Positions 50,287 to 59,801 of a stretch of 64,000 nucleotides of DNA are shown here, piece by piece. Numbering within the stretch: the stretch's first letter is position 1; the number at the start of each line of letters is the position of its first letter. The stretch is from Muribaculaceae bacterium (lineage in GTDB: Bacteria > Bacteroidota > Bacteroidia > Bacteroidales > Muribaculaceae). Made by a program: the position numbers and the translations under genes. The notes below the pieces were generated by a model. It saw only the letters and a list, made by a program, of their open reading frames with translations. It had not been told where the DNA came from and ran no database searches. Location of the stretch: positions 1-64,000 of the forward strand of contig JAFLTW010000010.1 in NCBI GenBank assembly GCA_022509085.1, read 5' to 3'.

Positions 50287-52617
50287 ATGAAGAAATTTAA
50301 TTATCTGATTCTTGGAGCAGCCGGTCTTCTGCTGGCATCCTGCTCGCAAGACGACATCCTCCCGGGACTTTCGGGAGATGGCAATTACAACGTGACGGTA
50401 AAGCTTCCGGACGATATGGCAACCCGTGCCGTCGGCGACGGACTCACGGCCGACATGCTTCGCATCGCCGTCTATGACGCTGACAACAACAATACCTTCG
50501 TATTTGACGACGTTGCCTCCTTCGGCGGCAATATCCAGACCACGGTATCGCTCAACCTGCCGCAGGGCAAGAGCTACAACATCGCCTTCTTCGCAGTGTC
50601 CGAGGAAGCCGACGGTAAGCTCTATACCTTCAACTGCACGGCCGACGAGCCCAACATCACCGTAGACTACAGCCAGTATCTCTCCAACCCCAACCTGGCG
50701 GACGACTACGACTGCTTCTATAATTTCCACAACACAGGAACAATAACAGGCGCCACCTCGCAGAGCGTGACGCTGACGCGTCCTGTAGCCCAGATCAACT
50801 GGGGTACCAGCGACCTCTCGCAGGCCGTAGTTGATGAGCAGGCTTTCGGCGAAGGCGGAAAGTATATCGTCAGCAACTTCACCATCACGGGCGACGTCTA
50901 CACCCAGTTCAGCCTTTTCAATAGCGAGGTTACGGGCGATCCGACCACGGAACCAGTCCTTATTCCCGCACTCGCCTCACCGGCCGCAACGGCTGAGTCG
51001 GCAGCATGGGACTTCCCCGTTGACCCCGCCACTTACAAGTACATCGCAATGCAGTATGTACTGGCACCCGTGAAGCAGGCTCTCTACACGCTCAACCTTG
51101 ACGTGCACAACACTCAGGGCACCATCGACAACGAGGATGTCAACGTAGCCAACGCCCCGGTTCAGGCCAACTATCAGACCAACATCTACGGCGCGCTGCT
51201 CACCAACCCCAACGAGTTCACCGTAATCAAGGATCAGAATTGGGCAGGCACCTACGACCCGAGCTTAGCTCTCGCAGTAAAACGTGGCGGTTACTTCAAA
51301 CTGCAAGATGATGTGACACTTGACAGTCCGCTCGTAGTAAACACTAACTTCACACTCGATCTCAACGGCCACACCATCACCAATAACATGGCAAGCGACC
51401 AGGGAACCTTCTACGTACCCGCAGGCGGTAATCTCACGATTACTGGCGAAGGCACCATGAAGACCAACAATCAGACCGAACCCTACCAAGGCGAGGAATA
51501 TCCAATCTGCATCCACGTATGGGTAGACGGTGGTACGGCCACAATCGAAGGCGGCTATTATGAAGCTCCGGGCCCCGGCCAGCTTATTTATTGCGAAAAG
51601 GGTGAGATTTACGTAAAGGGTGGTACCTATAACCTCAAGGGCACTAAGCTTGACGCCTATCAGTATTATCCCCTCAACTGCTATGATGCCAACTACAAGA
51701 ACGGCACAGCCAACATCTACGTAAGCGGCGGCACATATTACAACTTCAACCCGGGCGACAATAATGCTGAAGGTGCCAACAAACACACCAGCTTCCTCGT
51801 TGACGGCTACGATTCAGTCCAGACAACAGTAGGTGACGACACTCTCTACACCGTAGTAAAAGCCGGTACACTTATAGCCAATGACGTAAGTTCACTCCAG
51901 GATGCTCTCAATAAGGTTCAGGAAAACGGTACTGTTCTGGTTCAGGCAGGAACATACGACACTTTCCCCGGCAATTCCAAGCTTCCTGAAGGCGTAACCA
52001 TCGAATGCGAACCCGGAACTGAATTCACCGGAGCCAACAGCAGCGTAAACCTCAACGGCGCTACTGTAAAGGGTGCAACCTTCAACTATACTACACGCAC
52101 CAGCAACGACGGTTCGATAAAAGGCACAATCAACGCCAACTTCGAAGACTGCACCTTCACAGGAGGAAACGGCGCACGCTGGACATATGCAGGCGCGTCT
52201 GAGATCACCTTCACAAACTGCGACTTCGGAGGTACAGCAATCTATGCATTCCACATCGATGGTCTGGCATCCGGTATCAGCCAATCGACACTCGTATTCA
52301 ACGACTGTGATTTCGACGGATTCCTGGCTATAGCGGGAGCCGTAGATTCAGAATACAACAACTGTAACTTCGCCATCAACAAGACTTCCAATTATGGAGG
52401 CGGTAATTTCTGGGGAAGCGCAACCTTCAACAACTGCCAGTTCTATCTGCCCGATCCTACTGTAGATTTTCAGTATATAGCGCTTGCAACAGCAGGGAAG
52501 ACCTACATCTTCAACAACTGCTACAACGAGGGTGAGGCCATAACAGTAAACTTCCCGTTTGACGGTTCCAAGGGTGTAACCGTTACGGTTGACGGTCAGT
52601 CCAAAACATTCAACTAA
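50287..52617 (+). CDS. Fimbrillin-domain lipoprotein with beta-helix C-terminal region (pair 2)
   Basis: 776 residues. Cys19; site ATRAVG (Arg47). Fimbrillin domain about 33-315, ending QANYQTNIYGALL. Then LDLNGHTITNN starts the beta-solenoid; a middle segment FLVDGYDSVQTTVG...YTVVKAG (about 505-530) is shared with the 55047 gene. The last ~240 residues are another solenoid with FEDCTF, FTNCDF, FNDCDF, YNNCNF and FNNCQF rungs. The start MKKFNYLILGAAGLLLASC is close to that of the 55047 gene, marking them as duplicates. Confidence 0.82.
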   Translation: MKKFNYLILGAAGLLLASCSQDDILPGLSGDGNYNVTVKLPDDMATRAVGDGLTADMLRIAVYDADNNNTFVFDDVASFGGNIQTTVSLNLPQGKSYNIAFFAVSEEADGKLYTFNCTADEPNITVDYSQYLSNPNLADDYDCFYNFHNTGTITGATSQSVTLTRPVAQINWGTSDLSQAVVDEQAFGEGGKYIVSNFTITGDVYTQFSLFNSEVTGDPTTEPVLIPALASPAATAESAAWDFPVDPATYKYIAMQYVLAPVKQALYTLNLDVHNTQGTIDNEDVNVANAPVQANYQTNIYGALLTNPNEFTVIKDQNWAGTYDPSLALAVKRGGYFKLQDDVTLDSPLVVNTNFTLDLNGHTITNNMASDQGTFYVPAGGNLTITGEGTMKTNNQTEPYQGEEYPICIHVWVDGGTATIEGGYYEAPGPGQLIYCEKGEIYVKGGTYNLKGTKLDAYQYYPLNCYDANYKNGTANIYVSGGTYYNFNPGDNNAEGANKHTSFLVDGYDSVQTTVGDDTLYTVVKAGTLIANDVSSLQDALNKVQENGTVLVQAGTYDTFPGNSKLPEGVTIECEPGTEFTGANSSVNLNGATVKGATFNYTTRTSNDGSIKGTINANFEDCTFTGGNGARWTYAGASEITFTNCDFGGTAIYAFHIDGLASGISQSTLVFNDCDFDGFLAIAGAVDSEYNNCNFAINKTSNYGGGNFWGSATFNNCQFYLPDPTVDFQYIALATAGKTYIFNNCYNEGEAITVNFPFDGSKGVTVTVDGQSKTFN

Positions 52618-52635
52618 TAACCGTATAATAGCGGA

Positions 52636-52657
52636 GGGTGGCGTTTGCGCGCCGCCC
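52636..52657 (+). promoter_or_regulatory. Intercistronic hairpin in the fimbrial array
   Basis: GGGTGGCG and CGCCGCCC (one G-T pair), 6-base loop, no T-run. It lies within the 77-bp gap inside the second pair. Confidence 0.5.
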
Positions 52658-52694
52658 CCTGCCCAAGAAAAATAACAAATAAAAGAACAAGAAC

Positions 52695-55007
52695 ATGAAA
52701 AAACTTTCAATCCTTACTCTCGCGGCGGCAGGGATGCTGATGGCTTCCTGCTCGCAAGAAGACCTCGTGGGACCCGCCGCAGGCGGCGACGGCAACTTCA
52801 ACATCACCGTGAAACTGCCCTCCGACCTCTCCACCCGTGCACTGGGCGACGGTTACACCGCCAACAAACTCCAGTATGCAGTGTATGTGGTCAACGATGA
52901 CAACTCGCTCACCTACTCATTTGCAGACGAAGCGGACTTCGGGTACTCCCTCCAGACGACCCTCTCGCTCAATCTCATCACCGGCAAGCAGTATCAGCTG
53001 GCATTCTTCGCCCAGTCGACGCAGAGCGTCGACGACGGCGTATACACCTTCTCGCCGAGCAACCTTGAAGGCGCCACACCCAAAATCACCGTGGCCTACG
53101 ACAAGATGACCTCAGCGAGCAACGCAGCCGATGCCTACGACTGCTTCTTCAAGCTCACCGACACCTACACCGTAGGGCAGGAAGCCAACCCGTATGAGGT
53201 GGTGCTGACGCGCCCCGTAGCACAGATCAACTGGGGTACAAGCGAACTCGGCGAAAACAACGAGATCGACGTGACCTTCGGCGACGAAGGCCAGTATATC
53301 CAGACCACAATGCAGGTGTCGGGAACGGTTTACTCGCAGTTCAACATCCTCGACCAGGACGTAGAGCCGAGTTCAGTGACCAGCCTGACACTCGGCAGTC
53401 CCGAACCTTTCGGCGTGCCAGAAGAGACGCCGTTCCCGGTAGACCCGACGACGTATGACTATGTAGCCGTGCAGTATGTGCTCGTACCGTCCACAGGCAC
53501 TACCTACGATCTGACGCTGAATATATACAACGGCGCCAACGGCGGACCGAAAGACCAGAACATCGGCGTCAGCGTACCCAACGCCCCGGTGCAGGCCAAC
53601 TACCGTACCAACATCTATGGCAACCTGCTGAGCACCAACGCCACCTTCCTCGTAGAGAAGCAGGACTTCTTTGCCGGCGTCAACAACATGCCCGTGGCTT
53701 GGGACGGCACAAGCAAGACGACACCGAAGGTTGATGACCAGTCACAGACCGTAACGGTAAGCAGTCCGTCTGACCTTGCCGGCCTCGCCGACATGGTGAC
53801 CAATGGCACCTACCCCGAAGGCTACACCACCGTGCTCGCCTCTGACCTCGACATGAACGGCAAGCCCTTCCCCGGCATCGGCGACGCTACTTACAAAATC
53901 AGCGAGTATGAACCTATGGGCGTGATTGAAGGCACCAAATTCACAGGCGTCTTCGACGGTAAAGGATATACCATCAGTAACCTCACCGTTAAGAGTGGAA
54001 ACAACACCACAGCAGCCTTCATCAAGGTGCTTGACGGCGGCACACTTCAGAATGTAAACTTTGAAAACGTAAACATCACGGGCAACGCCGGCAGCAACGA
54101 CTACGCGAACCAGACCGGTATTGTCGGCATCATTGAAAACGGCGGCAGCGTTACGGGCGTAACTGTCGACGGTGTGGTAAACGGCGTACAGTACACCTCC
54201 GGAATTGTAGGCGCCATAATTACCAGCGGCTCTGTAAGCGGTTGCACCAACAACGCCACAGTAAACGGCTCCAAATATATAGGCGGTATCGTGGGCGGCG
54301 CAATGTATTGCACAGCCGGACACTCCATGAGTATCAGCGACTGCCACAACACCGGCAACGTGACCAGCACAAACATCAGCGCTACCAACGACTCCAAATA
54401 TGCAGGCGGCATCGTAGGCATGATGTCGGGCGACGTGAGCAGCTGCACCAACTCCGGCAACGTATCGAACGTTTACAACAGCACGGGCGGCATCGCCGGC
54501 GAGCTGAGAAACACCGGCTCGATCAAAAACAGCGTCAACACCGGCACAATCCTACAGACCGGCACTTCCGGCGATATAGGTGCAGCAGGCGGCATTGTAG
54601 GTTTCGTACGCTATTGGAACTACAACTTCAATCCCGAACAGGATCCTCTCGTAGTGAGCGGCAACACCAACTATGCAGACGTTAGCGGTAACATCTACGT
54701 GGGAGGTATCGTAGGCAACTGGTATTACAGCGGTACGTGCGAAAACAACTCAAACTATGCAAGCACAATCACTGCCACCCAGCAGTTGGCCGGCGGCATT
54801 CTGGGCACCCAGCAATGGATAGGAGATAAGCCTTCCTTCCAACCTCTCGGTAAGCTCATAATCACAGGCAACAAGACCTCGACGACTATTGAAAACATCG
54901 TATGCCCCAGTAATAAGAATCTGGTGTGCTGGATCAACTCTCCATCTGACGTAGAGGAGAGCAACAACCAGACGGGAGTGGAGCAGCAGCTGCCCCCGAC
55001 GGAGTGA
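52695..55007 (+). CDS. Fimbrillin-domain lipoprotein with GLUG-repeat C-terminal region (pair 2)
   Basis: 770 residues. Cys19; site STRALG (Arg48). The fimbrillin domain (about 35-320) ends QANYRTNIYGNLL. A module with VSSPSDLAGLADMV, DLDMNGKPFPGIG and FTGVFDGKGYTISNLTV follows, then GLUG repeats (GIVGIIENG, SGIVGAIITSG, IGGIVGGAMY, AGGIVGMMSG, AGGIVGFVRY, VGGIVGNWYY). The signal peptide MKKLSILTLAAAGMLMASC matches that of the 57579 gene. Surface adhesin/pilin by inference. Confidence 0.82.
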   Translation: MKKLSILTLAAAGMLMASCSQEDLVGPAAGGDGNFNITVKLPSDLSTRALGDGYTANKLQYAVYVVNDDNSLTYSFADEADFGYSLQTTLSLNLITGKQYQLAFFAQSTQSVDDGVYTFSPSNLEGATPKITVAYDKMTSASNAADAYDCFFKLTDTYTVGQEANPYEVVLTRPVAQINWGTSELGENNEIDVTFGDEGQYIQTTMQVSGTVYSQFNILDQDVEPSSVTSLTLGSPEPFGVPEETPFPVDPTTYDYVAVQYVLVPSTGTTYDLTLNIYNGANGGPKDQNIGVSVPNAPVQANYRTNIYGNLLSTNATFLVEKQDFFAGVNNMPVAWDGTSKTTPKVDDQSQTVTVSSPSDLAGLADMVTNGTYPEGYTTVLASDLDMNGKPFPGIGDATYKISEYEPMGVIEGTKFTGVFDGKGYTISNLTVKSGNNTTAAFIKVLDGGTLQNVNFENVNITGNAGSNDYANQTGIVGIIENGGSVTGVTVDGVVNGVQYTSGIVGAIITSGSVSGCTNNATVNGSKYIGGIVGGAMYCTAGHSMSISDCHNTGNVTSTNISATNDSKYAGGIVGMMSGDVSSCTNSGNVSNVYNSTGGIAGELRNTGSIKNSVNTGTILQTGTSGDIGAAGGIVGFVRYWNYNFNPEQDPLVVSGNTNYADVSGNIYVGGIVGNWYYSGTCENNSNYASTITATQQLAGGILGTQQWIGDKPSFQPLGKLIITGNKTSTTIENIVCPSNKNLVCWINSPSDVEESNNQTGVEQQLPPTE

Positions 55008-55046
55008 TAAAACGAAAACAATAACAATGACATAACTTTAGGAAGA

Positions 55047-57551
55047 ATGAAAAGGCTTAATTATCTGATTCTCGGAGCGGCAGCTCTGACGCTCGCCTCC
55101 TGTTCGCAGGACGAGACACTCACCAACGGAGTGGACGACGGGCTTTACCATATCAGCGTGAAACTGCCGGCCGACGTGGCCACACGTAACCTCGGCGACG
55201 GCCTGACGGCCGACAACCTCTACATGGCCGTCTATGACGCCGACAACAACAATGCCCTCATCTACGACGACCTTTCGCTCAACTTCGGCGGCCAGATAAG
55301 CACCGAGGTGGCGCTCAGTCTCTCGAAGGGAAAGAGCTACAACATCGCCTTCTTCGCCCTCTCTCCCGAGGCAGCCGAAGAAGATGTCTACGCCTTCAGC
55401 AGCACCGACGGCCAGATCAAGGTGAACTATGAGAAGATGCTCAACGAACCCAACAACGCCGATGCCTACGACTGCTTCTTCAAGCTCTACTCCATTGAGA
55501 ACTACAACGGAGCGACGGCCTATGAGGAAGTGCTTCTGAACCGTCCCGTAGCCCAGGTGAACTGGGGAACGAACGACCTTACGGCCGATTACCCCGCAAT
55601 AGTTGACAACTTCGGAGCCAACGGCGAATACATCGTGACGGGCTTCAGCACAAAGGCCTACAACACCTACGACTTCTTTGCCGGAACAGACGGCAGCGGG
55701 GACGTGGTGAAGACGGGCACAGACGCCATGTCGACGGTGGAATTAGTGGATTTCACGGCCCCCACAGGCGAGGCATTCCCGGTTGAGGGTTACAACTACG
55801 TGGCCCTCCAGTATCTGCTCGCCCCGCAGACTGAGACCCTCTACAACCTCGTGCTCAACATCAGCAACGCCGGCAATCCCAACGTGGCAGCCGGCACGCA
55901 GCCCCTGGATCAGGATGTCGACGTGGCCAACGCCCCCGTGCAGGCCAACTACCGCACCAACATCTACGGCCAGCTCCTTTCGGAAGACCTGATGCTCACG
56001 GTGACCAAAGACAAGGAATGGGGCACCCCGGACTATGAAGTGATGTATATCGACGGCAACGCCTACCTCGTAATCAACAGCACCAACGCCAACAAGCTGT
56101 GGAATGCCAACGGCTACTTCATCCTCAGCGATGATATCTTCTATCCCAGCACAAGGGAACTTATGCTTCAAAAAACCGCCACGATAGACCTCAACGGCCA
56201 CTCGCTCACCACTCAGGGCAACGCTAACGGCGACGCCGTAGTGGTGCAGGGTGCCACTGTCACCCTGAGCAACGGCGAACTGCTCCCCTCGAAGACGGCA
56301 AACTCAAGCAACGCGTCAGCGACGCTGATGGTGCAGGGAAGTACAACGGCCTCCAACGTAACCCTTGACAACATGACCATCACGGGCTATTATCCCGTGC
56401 GCATGACAAGCTCCAACACCGCCTCGACCATCACGATCAACAGCGGTACGTATTATCCCGAGGAAGCCGAGGCTCCGGCAGTGCTGGTAGGTGCCGAGGA
56501 AACCTCAACGGCAGGCAAGGTGACCATCTACGGAGGCACATTCGGTCAGGCTGGAGTGACCAACCGCTATCTCCTCAACGTAATGGACAACGTGAGTAAG
56601 AATAGCGACGAACCGCGTGACTTCATCGAGGTATTCGGCGGAACGTACATCAACTTCGACCCGGCCAACTGCATCTCGGAGGGCAATCCCACAAACTTCG
56701 TGGCCGATGGATACAAGTCTGTGGCCTCTACCGTAGGCACCGACACCTACTATACCGTAGTGCCCGCCTCTACAGCGATAGCCACAACCACGGATGAACT
56801 TTCTTCCGCCATCAGCAGCGCCAAGAACGGCGACACTATCCTGATTGGAGCCGGTGAGCTGCAGCTCCCTGCAAGCGTGACAGGCAAGACCCTCACCTTC
56901 AAGGGTCTGAGCCAGGAAACGACCACCATCGACGCCAAAAACGCATACTGGAATTACGAAAACTGCAACGTCAACTTCGAAGACATGACGCTGGTAAGCT
57001 TCGTAAATCCCACCAACCACACCAGCATGGGTTTCCAGAACGCCAAGAACCAGACCTACACCAACGTGAAGTTTGTGGGTGAGTTCCATGTCTTCACCGG
57101 CAACGCCACCTTCAACAACTGCGACTTCGAATATGAGGCCGCAAGCCAGACCAACTACCAGCTCTGGTGCCAGACAAGCGGAACAGTAAACATCAACAAC
57201 TGTACGATGACCTGCAACGATGCGAAGGCAATCCTGGTATACGGCTGGCCCGGCACCGGCGGTGCGGTACTCAATGATGTTGGCGGCAACATCAACATCA
57301 ACGGCCTGACCGTGACAAACAACACGAGCAACAGCAAGGCCGTAGTGGAGATCCACTCCGAGCTCTACACCAAGGCCGGCACCATCAACATCAACAACGT
57401 CACCTATCCCGAAACCTTCCAGAAAGGCCTCTGGCAGGAAATCTACAATGAGAATCCCTACAAAGGCCAGAAGACTGATTACTACAAGATTGTCGTAAAC
57501 GGCAAAGTAGAGCAGGACGGCGGATTCACGGGAGAATTCAAAGGCAACTGA
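55047..57551 (+). CDS. Fimbrillin-domain lipoprotein with beta-helix C-terminal region (pair 3)
   Basis: 834 residues, the longest of the array. Cys19; site ATRNLG (Arg47), Asn instead of Ala after Arg. The fimbrillin domain (about 33-320) ends QANYRTNIYGQLL. The C-terminal region has IDLNGHSLTTQG, many Ser/Thr/Asn-rich beta rungs, the shared FVADGYKSVASTVG...YTVVPAS segment and a final solenoid with FNNCDF and INNCTM. Same architecture and signal as the 50287 gene. Confidence 0.82.
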   Translation: MKRLNYLILGAAALTLASCSQDETLTNGVDDGLYHISVKLPADVATRNLGDGLTADNLYMAVYDADNNNALIYDDLSLNFGGQISTEVALSLSKGKSYNIAFFALSPEAAEEDVYAFSSTDGQIKVNYEKMLNEPNNADAYDCFFKLYSIENYNGATAYEEVLLNRPVAQVNWGTNDLTADYPAIVDNFGANGEYIVTGFSTKAYNTYDFFAGTDGSGDVVKTGTDAMSTVELVDFTAPTGEAFPVEGYNYVALQYLLAPQTETLYNLVLNISNAGNPNVAAGTQPLDQDVDVANAPVQANYRTNIYGQLLSEDLMLTVTKDKEWGTPDYEVMYIDGNAYLVINSTNANKLWNANGYFILSDDIFYPSTRELMLQKTATIDLNGHSLTTQGNANGDAVVVQGATVTLSNGELLPSKTANSSNASATLMVQGSTTASNVTLDNMTITGYYPVRMTSSNTASTITINSGTYYPEEAEAPAVLVGAEETSTAGKVTIYGGTFGQAGVTNRYLLNVMDNVSKNSDEPRDFIEVFGGTYINFDPANCISEGNPTNFVADGYKSVASTVGTDTYYTVVPASTAIATTTDELSSAISSAKNGDTILIGAGELQLPASVTGKTLTFKGLSQETTTIDAKNAYWNYENCNVNFEDMTLVSFVNPTNHTSMGFQNAKNQTYTNVKFVGEFHVFTGNATFNNCDFEYEAASQTNYQLWCQTSGTVNINNCTMTCNDAKAILVYGWPGTGGAVLNDVGGNININGLTVTNNTSNSKAVVEIHSELYTKAGTININNVTYPETFQKGLWQEIYNENPYKGQKTDYYKIVVNGKVEQDGGFTGEFKGN

Positions 57552-57578
57552 ACACAAAAACCTTAAAACAATAACAAG

Positions 57579-59711
57579 ATGAAACAACTTTCAATTTTCG
57601 CACTCGCGGCAGCCGGCCTGCTTATGGCCTCCTGCTCGCAGGAAGATGTGCAGACCCCCGGCAACGACGGCAACTTCACAGTGAAGGTGCAGCTTCCGGC
57701 CGACATGGCCACACGCGCCCCGGTGGTTCCCACCTCGGAGGAATACGGACAGGGCTACGCCGCCCAGGAACTCCTCTACTTCGTGTATGAATGCGACGAA
57801 GACGGCGTGATTAGCCACCTGGTGACTCAGGGCAACACCCAGTTTGACGAGGGTTCGCTCGAGAAGGAGGTAAGCTTCAACCTGGCCAACGGCAAGTATT
57901 ACCAGCTGGCGTTTTTCGCCGAGTCTCCCCAGGCAAAACTTCAGAACGTGTATGAGGTAGACGCCGAGAACACCACCATCACCGTCAACTATGACAACAT
58001 GGTGTATGCCACCAACAACGTGGACGGCTATGACTGCTTCTACCGTCTCTATGCCACCGACATGATCGGCGGTCCGACAACCAACACCAGTCCTACGGTG
58101 TATCTCTTCCGTCCGGTGGCTCAGATAAACTGGGGTACCAACGACCTTCTGGAGCCTGTTGTAACGGATGACAACGCCTTCGGTCCCGGCGCGGCCAACA
58201 CCATCGAGACCTACTTCACGGCCGATGTCTACACCGAGTTTGACATGGTGACGAGCAACGTGAAGGGCGTCGTGTCGACTCAGGAATTCGAGGCAATGAG
58301 CGTTCCCTCGACCTACAACTTCCCGGTAAACGGCTACAGCTACCTGGCCATGCAGTATGTGCTGGCACCCGCAGCCGAGAACAACCTTGAAGAGGGCGGC
58401 TACATCTACGACCTTGACCTGAACGTGTCGAGCACGAACGGCAGCGGCCACAGTGTGGACGTAACCGTAGACAACGCTCCCGTGCAGGCCAACTGGCGCA
58501 CCAACATCTACGGCTCGCTCCTTACCGACAACTTCCACGTATACGTGGTTAAGGAACCGACCTTCTGGGGTGAATACAACCTCGGCGAATGGGACGGCCA
58601 GAGCGTGACGATGCCCCAGAAAAACAGCGAGGGCATCTATCAGGTGAACGCACCCTCCGACCTTGCAGGTCTCGCCCAGATGGTGGCCAACGGCGACGTG
58701 GCAGCCGGCGACAGCTTCCAGCTCAACGCCGACCTTGACTTCGGAGGCCATGTATTCGCCGGTATCGGCGAAGGCGCCCTCAGCAGCAACACCACCACTA
58801 CGGGCAACGTCTTCAACGGCACATTCGACGGCCAGAACCACACCATAAGCAATATCGTGATTGAGGGTGCAGCCAAGTCGGCCGCCGGTTTCTTCAACAC
58901 GGTAGGCAAGACGGGTGTAGTGAAAGACGTAACCTTCACCAACGTCAACATCCAGGGCGGCACGAGCGCCGACGGCATCAACGCCACTACGGGCGTCGTA
59001 GGTTTCCTTGACGGCGGTACGGTAGAAAACGTAACCGTAAGCGGCAAGGTAAGCGGCACCAACAACGTGGCAGGTGTAGTGGGCAGCGCACTCTACGGCG
59101 AGATCACCGACTGCACCAACAACGCCACGGTAACTGCCGCATGGCAGGTAGGCGGTGTGGTAGGCACAAGCAGCGCCGACGTGACTGGTTGCACCAACAA
59201 CGGTAAGATCACCGCCACGGGCAACAGCGTAGGTGGCGTGGTAGCCGAGCAGGATCCCGCCGGCAGCGTGACCAAGTGTGTCAACACAGGCGACGTACTC
59301 GCTTCTGCCAACTCAGTGGGTGTAGGCGGTATCGTAGGCTGGATCCGCTACCTCGAAAGCGACGGTACGACCATGTCGTCGATCTCCGTGACCTATTGCG
59401 AGAACAGCGGCAACGTAAAGGGTGGCAACAGTGTGGCCGGTATCGTAGGCCGTTGGTCATGGGGCGGCAACTGCTCCAACAACACCAACACGGCACAGTA
59501 CATTGCCGGTACTGACTGTGTGGCCGGTATCGTTGGCCTCACTTCAGCCGACAGGGTAAACGTGCCCGGCATCAACGGTACGCTGACCATCAACAACAAC
59601 ACCTCCTCCACTGCCGACCTCAGCGGCAAGAACGTGTGGACCATCAACTACAACGCCTACGGCAACGCCACATTCAGCGGCAACACCCCGGCGAATGCAG
59701 CAGTAAACTAA
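57579..59711 (+). CDS. Fimbrillin-domain lipoprotein with GLUG-repeat C-terminal region (pair 3)
   Basis: 710 residues. Cys19; site ATRAPV (Arg46). The fimbrillin domain (about 32-325) ends QANWRTNIYGSLL. Then VNAPSDLAGLAQMV, DLDFGGHVFAGIG and FNGTFDGQNHTISNIVI, and GLUG repeats (TGVVGFLDGG, AGVVGSALYG, VGGVVGTSSA, VGGVVAEQDP, VGGIVGWIRY, VAGIVGRWSW). Last gene of the operon, followed by a strong terminator. Confidence 0.83.
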   Translation: MKQLSIFALAAAGLLMASCSQEDVQTPGNDGNFTVKVQLPADMATRAPVVPTSEEYGQGYAAQELLYFVYECDEDGVISHLVTQGNTQFDEGSLEKEVSFNLANGKYYQLAFFAESPQAKLQNVYEVDAENTTITVNYDNMVYATNNVDGYDCFYRLYATDMIGGPTTNTSPTVYLFRPVAQINWGTNDLLEPVVTDDNAFGPGAANTIETYFTADVYTEFDMVTSNVKGVVSTQEFEAMSVPSTYNFPVNGYSYLAMQYVLAPAAENNLEEGGYIYDLDLNVSSTNGSGHSVDVTVDNAPVQANWRTNIYGSLLTDNFHVYVVKEPTFWGEYNLGEWDGQSVTMPQKNSEGIYQVNAPSDLAGLAQMVANGDVAAGDSFQLNADLDFGGHVFAGIGEGALSSNTTTTGNVFNGTFDGQNHTISNIVIEGAAKSAAGFFNTVGKTGVVKDVTFTNVNIQGGTSADGINATTGVVGFLDGGTVENVTVSGKVSGTNNVAGVVGSALYGEITDCTNNATVTAAWQVGGVVGTSSADVTGCTNNGKITATGNSVGGVVAEQDPAGSVTKCVNTGDVLASANSVGVGGIVGWIRYLESDGTTMSSISVTYCENSGNVKGGNSVAGIVGRWSWGGNCSNNTNTAQYIAGTDCVAGIVGLTSADRVNVPGINGTLTINNNTSSTADLSGKNVWTINYNAYGNATFSGNTPANAAVN

Positions 59712-59760
59712 TTATGATGGCAATATAGTTGAAGTTAATTTTTTCAACCCTGATACGAGA

Positions 59761-59795
59761 AAGGCTGCGACCCCCGTCGCAGCCTTCCTCTTTTA
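59761..59795. terminator. Terminator of the fimbrial operon
   Basis: A perfect 11-bp stem AAGGCTGCGAC / GTCGCAGCCTT, CCCC loop, then CCTCTTTT. It lies between two convergent genes and can serve both. Confidence 0.92.
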
Positions 59796-59801
59796 TTGGC
59801 T

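Noticed and set aside
48950..59700. CRISPR-like regular repeats
   Set aside because: The repeats are in-frame GLUG and beta-helix coding units of uneven length and sequence, without spacers.
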